This document shows, in pieces, positions 11,107 through 12,392 of a stretch of 12,392 nucleotides of DNA (positions within the stretch are counted from its first letter, which is position 1; each line of letters begins with the position of its first letter). The position numbers and the translations under genes are program-made. The stretch is taken from positions 1 to 12,392 of the forward strand of contig JAKAGD010000012.1 in the NCBI GenBank assembly GCA_021817685.1, read 5' to 3'. The DNA is from a bacterium. Lineage in GTDB: Bacteria > Patescibacteriota > Minisyncoccia > Phycocordibacterales > Phycocordibacteraceae. The notes beneath the pieces were generated by a model. That model was not told the DNA's origin, made no database searches, and saw nothing but the letters and a program-made list of their open reading frames with translations.

Positions 11107-12392
11107 ATGAGTCGCAGAAACGGTAACGGGGCGCGGCGCGGACGCGCAAAAGAACGGGAGGAGGACGTGAAGGAGTACGATGCGCTTATCCGCTGGGCCT
11201 CCGCCATCGTACTCATTGCCGCCGGCGTTCTGCTCGTCCTCGCTATCTTTGGGGCGGCCGGCCCGGTCGGTACGACGATCTTCGCCACGAGTTACGCAAT
11301 AGTGGGCATCGGCGCGTTCCTCTTGCCGATAGCTCTTGTCGCCGTCGGTCTCTATGCGGGCTTCGGCCGCCCGACCATCGAAGCGCTGACCACCTCGGGC
11401 CTCATTCTCATCTGCGCGTCCGTCCTGGCTTTCGCCGGCCTCTTTCCCGATACCCACTTCGGCGGCATCGTTGGCACGTGGGAAGGAACCATGCTCGCAG
11501 GATTCTTCGGCTTCTGGGGCGCATTCGTGCTCCTCATCGCGACCATCAGTATCGGCGTGGCCGTTGTGAGCGATCTTGAAGCGCTCGGTGCGCTCCTCTC
11601 CGAGAACGTGGTCTCGCTCTGGCAGCGCCTGCGCTCGCGAAAGGAACGCGGCGAACTCTCGGAAGATGAGGAACTCGCCGTCGTCGGCGTACCGGAAGAC
11701 GATGAGGCGGAGTACGAAGGAGAAGACGAGGAAGACTCCGAGGATCCGGCAGCGCCCGAACGCGAGCCGGTCGTGAATGTCTTTAATAGGATGCCGGGCG
11801 CCCAAGGAACGGGCATTGCGAATTTTGACGCGGAGTATGAGGCTCCTCCCCTTTCCATCCTCGGCGCGGACCGCGGCAAACCGGGCGTGGGCGATATCAA
11901 AGCGAACGCGAACATCATCAAACGCACGTTCCAGAACTTCGGCATAAACTTGGAGATGGACGAAGTGTCGGTCGGCCCGACGGTCACCCGCTATGCCGTG
12001 AAGCCTGCCGAGGGCGTTCGGCTCTCCAAAATAGTCTCGCTCGCAAATAACCTGGAGCTCGCGCTCGCCGCGCACCCCGTGCGCATCGAAGCGCCGATCC
12101 CGGGCAAATCGCTTGTCGGCATTGAAGTGCCGAACACCGTCAAAGCCATGGTCGGTCTTGGCGGACTCCTTTCCGCTCCCGAGTGGAGCGACAGCGACAA
12201 GCCCCTCCTTGCGGCGATCGGACGCGACATCACCGGTACGCCGCACTACGTGAATATCGCCAAGATGCCGCACGGACTCGTCGCCGGCGCAACCGGCTCT
12301 GGGAAGTCAGTCGCCATCCACGCGCTCATCACCTCCCTGCTCTACCGCAACGGTCCGAACCAGCTCCGCTTCATCATGATCGATCCAGATCG
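11107..12392 (+). CDS. ftsK: DNA translocase FtsK (5' part, runs off the window)
   Basis: The first 428 residues are present; the gene continues past the right edge. FtsK is a septum-anchored hexameric ATPase that pumps DNA so that chromosome ends clear the division site. A basic N-terminus (RRGRAKER) is followed by four hydrophobic segments at about 28-52, 57-84, 95-113 and 128-154. A strongly acidic linker covers 184-220. The alpha domain starts about 246 (PPLSILGADRGKPG, then VGPTVTRYAVKPAEGVRLSK, then EAPIPGKSLVGIEVPN). The motor begins near 368 with the Walker A GATGSGKS at 394-401. After it, RFIMIDPD stands where MIDPK is usual. The ATG at 11107 is preceded by a promoter with almost no leader. 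The linker is short compared with E. coli FtsK, as in SpoIIIE/SftA-size relatives. The missing end holds Walker B and any gamma domain. Confidence 0.95.
   Translation, partial: MSRRNGNGARRGRAKEREEDVKEYDALIRWASAIVLIAAGVLLVLAIFGAAGPVGTTIFATSYAIVGIGAFLLPIALVAVGLYAGFGRPTIEALTTSGLILICASVLAFAGLFPDTHFGGIVGTWEGTMLAGFFGFWGAFVLLIATISIGVAVVSDLEALGALLSENVVSLWQRLRSRKERGELSEDEELAVVGVPEDDEAEYEGEDEEDSEDPAAPEREPVVNVFNRMPGAQGTGIANFDAEYEAPPLSILGADRGKPGVGDIKANANIIKRTFQNFGINLEMDEVSVGPTVTRYAVKPAEGVRLSKIVSLANNLELALAAHPVRIEAPIPGKSLVGIEVPNTVKAMVGLGGLLSAPEWSDSDKPLLAAIGRDITGTPHYVNIAKMPHGLVAGATGSGKSVAIHALITSLLYRNGPNQLRFIMIDPD

Noticed and set aside
11101..12273. 390-residue minus-strand frame opposite ftsK
   Set aside because: It is antisense to a clear FtsK coding region containing Walker A, and has a low-complexity His/Arg/Asp composition.

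Overview
The window looks like a piece of a Patescibacteria/CPR chromosome, most like a GC-rich Parcubacteria lineage such as Kaiserbacteria or Adlerbacteria. This placement rests on protein style and is not a database result. The main evidence is a secreted protein with a Cys-bearing peptidoglycan-binding domain, poly-Thr linkers, tandem beta-rich modules and a C-terminal 'WSD..........ESGDFTNGY' block of a kind I associate with Parcubacteria. Supporting signs are compact genes, almost no Shine-Dalgarno sequences, and a ribosomal rplJ-rplL pair detached from rplKA and rpoBC.

Layout. At 1-302 there is no convincing gene, only two strong bidirectional hairpin terminators. From 303 to 10871 every gene reads on the minus strand; in transcription order (right to left) these are: a four-helix/winged-helix regulator (10871-10071); a 1132-residue peptidoglycan-binding surface protein (9663-6265); an overlapping set of a membrane-anchored TPR protein (6134-5346), a Wzy_C/O-antigen-ligase-like membrane protein with C-terminal TPRs (5349-3250) and a 49-residue membrane peptide (3269-3120); rplJ and rplL (2915-1970) behind a probable L10-leader RNA; a winged-helix protein with a degenerate nucleotidyltransferase-like domain (1630-1061); and a short MscS-related membrane protein without the MscS beta domain (986-303). 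A plus-strand ftsK starts at 11107, divergent from the regulator, and runs off the right edge just after its Walker A motif.

How the parts may work together. The Thr/Ser-rich wall-binding protein lies directly upstream of the TPR-ligase-small-peptide set. This makes a cell-surface module plausible in which the Wzy_C enzyme transfers or polymerises glycan, possibly onto the surface protein. That link is inferred from gene order and composition. The ribosomal pair is probably autoregulated by L10(L12)n binding to its leader.

Less ordinary signals: a decayed second copy of the rplL 3' end, plus an exact 20-bp inverted copy of the same end beyond the rplL terminator; several promoters whose -10 box is so close to the start codon that the mRNA should be leaderless; a set of TGTCCTTT repeats inside the regulator gene with a related element in its promoter; and a set of nearly blunt, mirror-symmetric terminators. 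I found no CRISPR array, insertion sequence, tRNA or rRNA, and no defence system or other clearly new multi-gene system.
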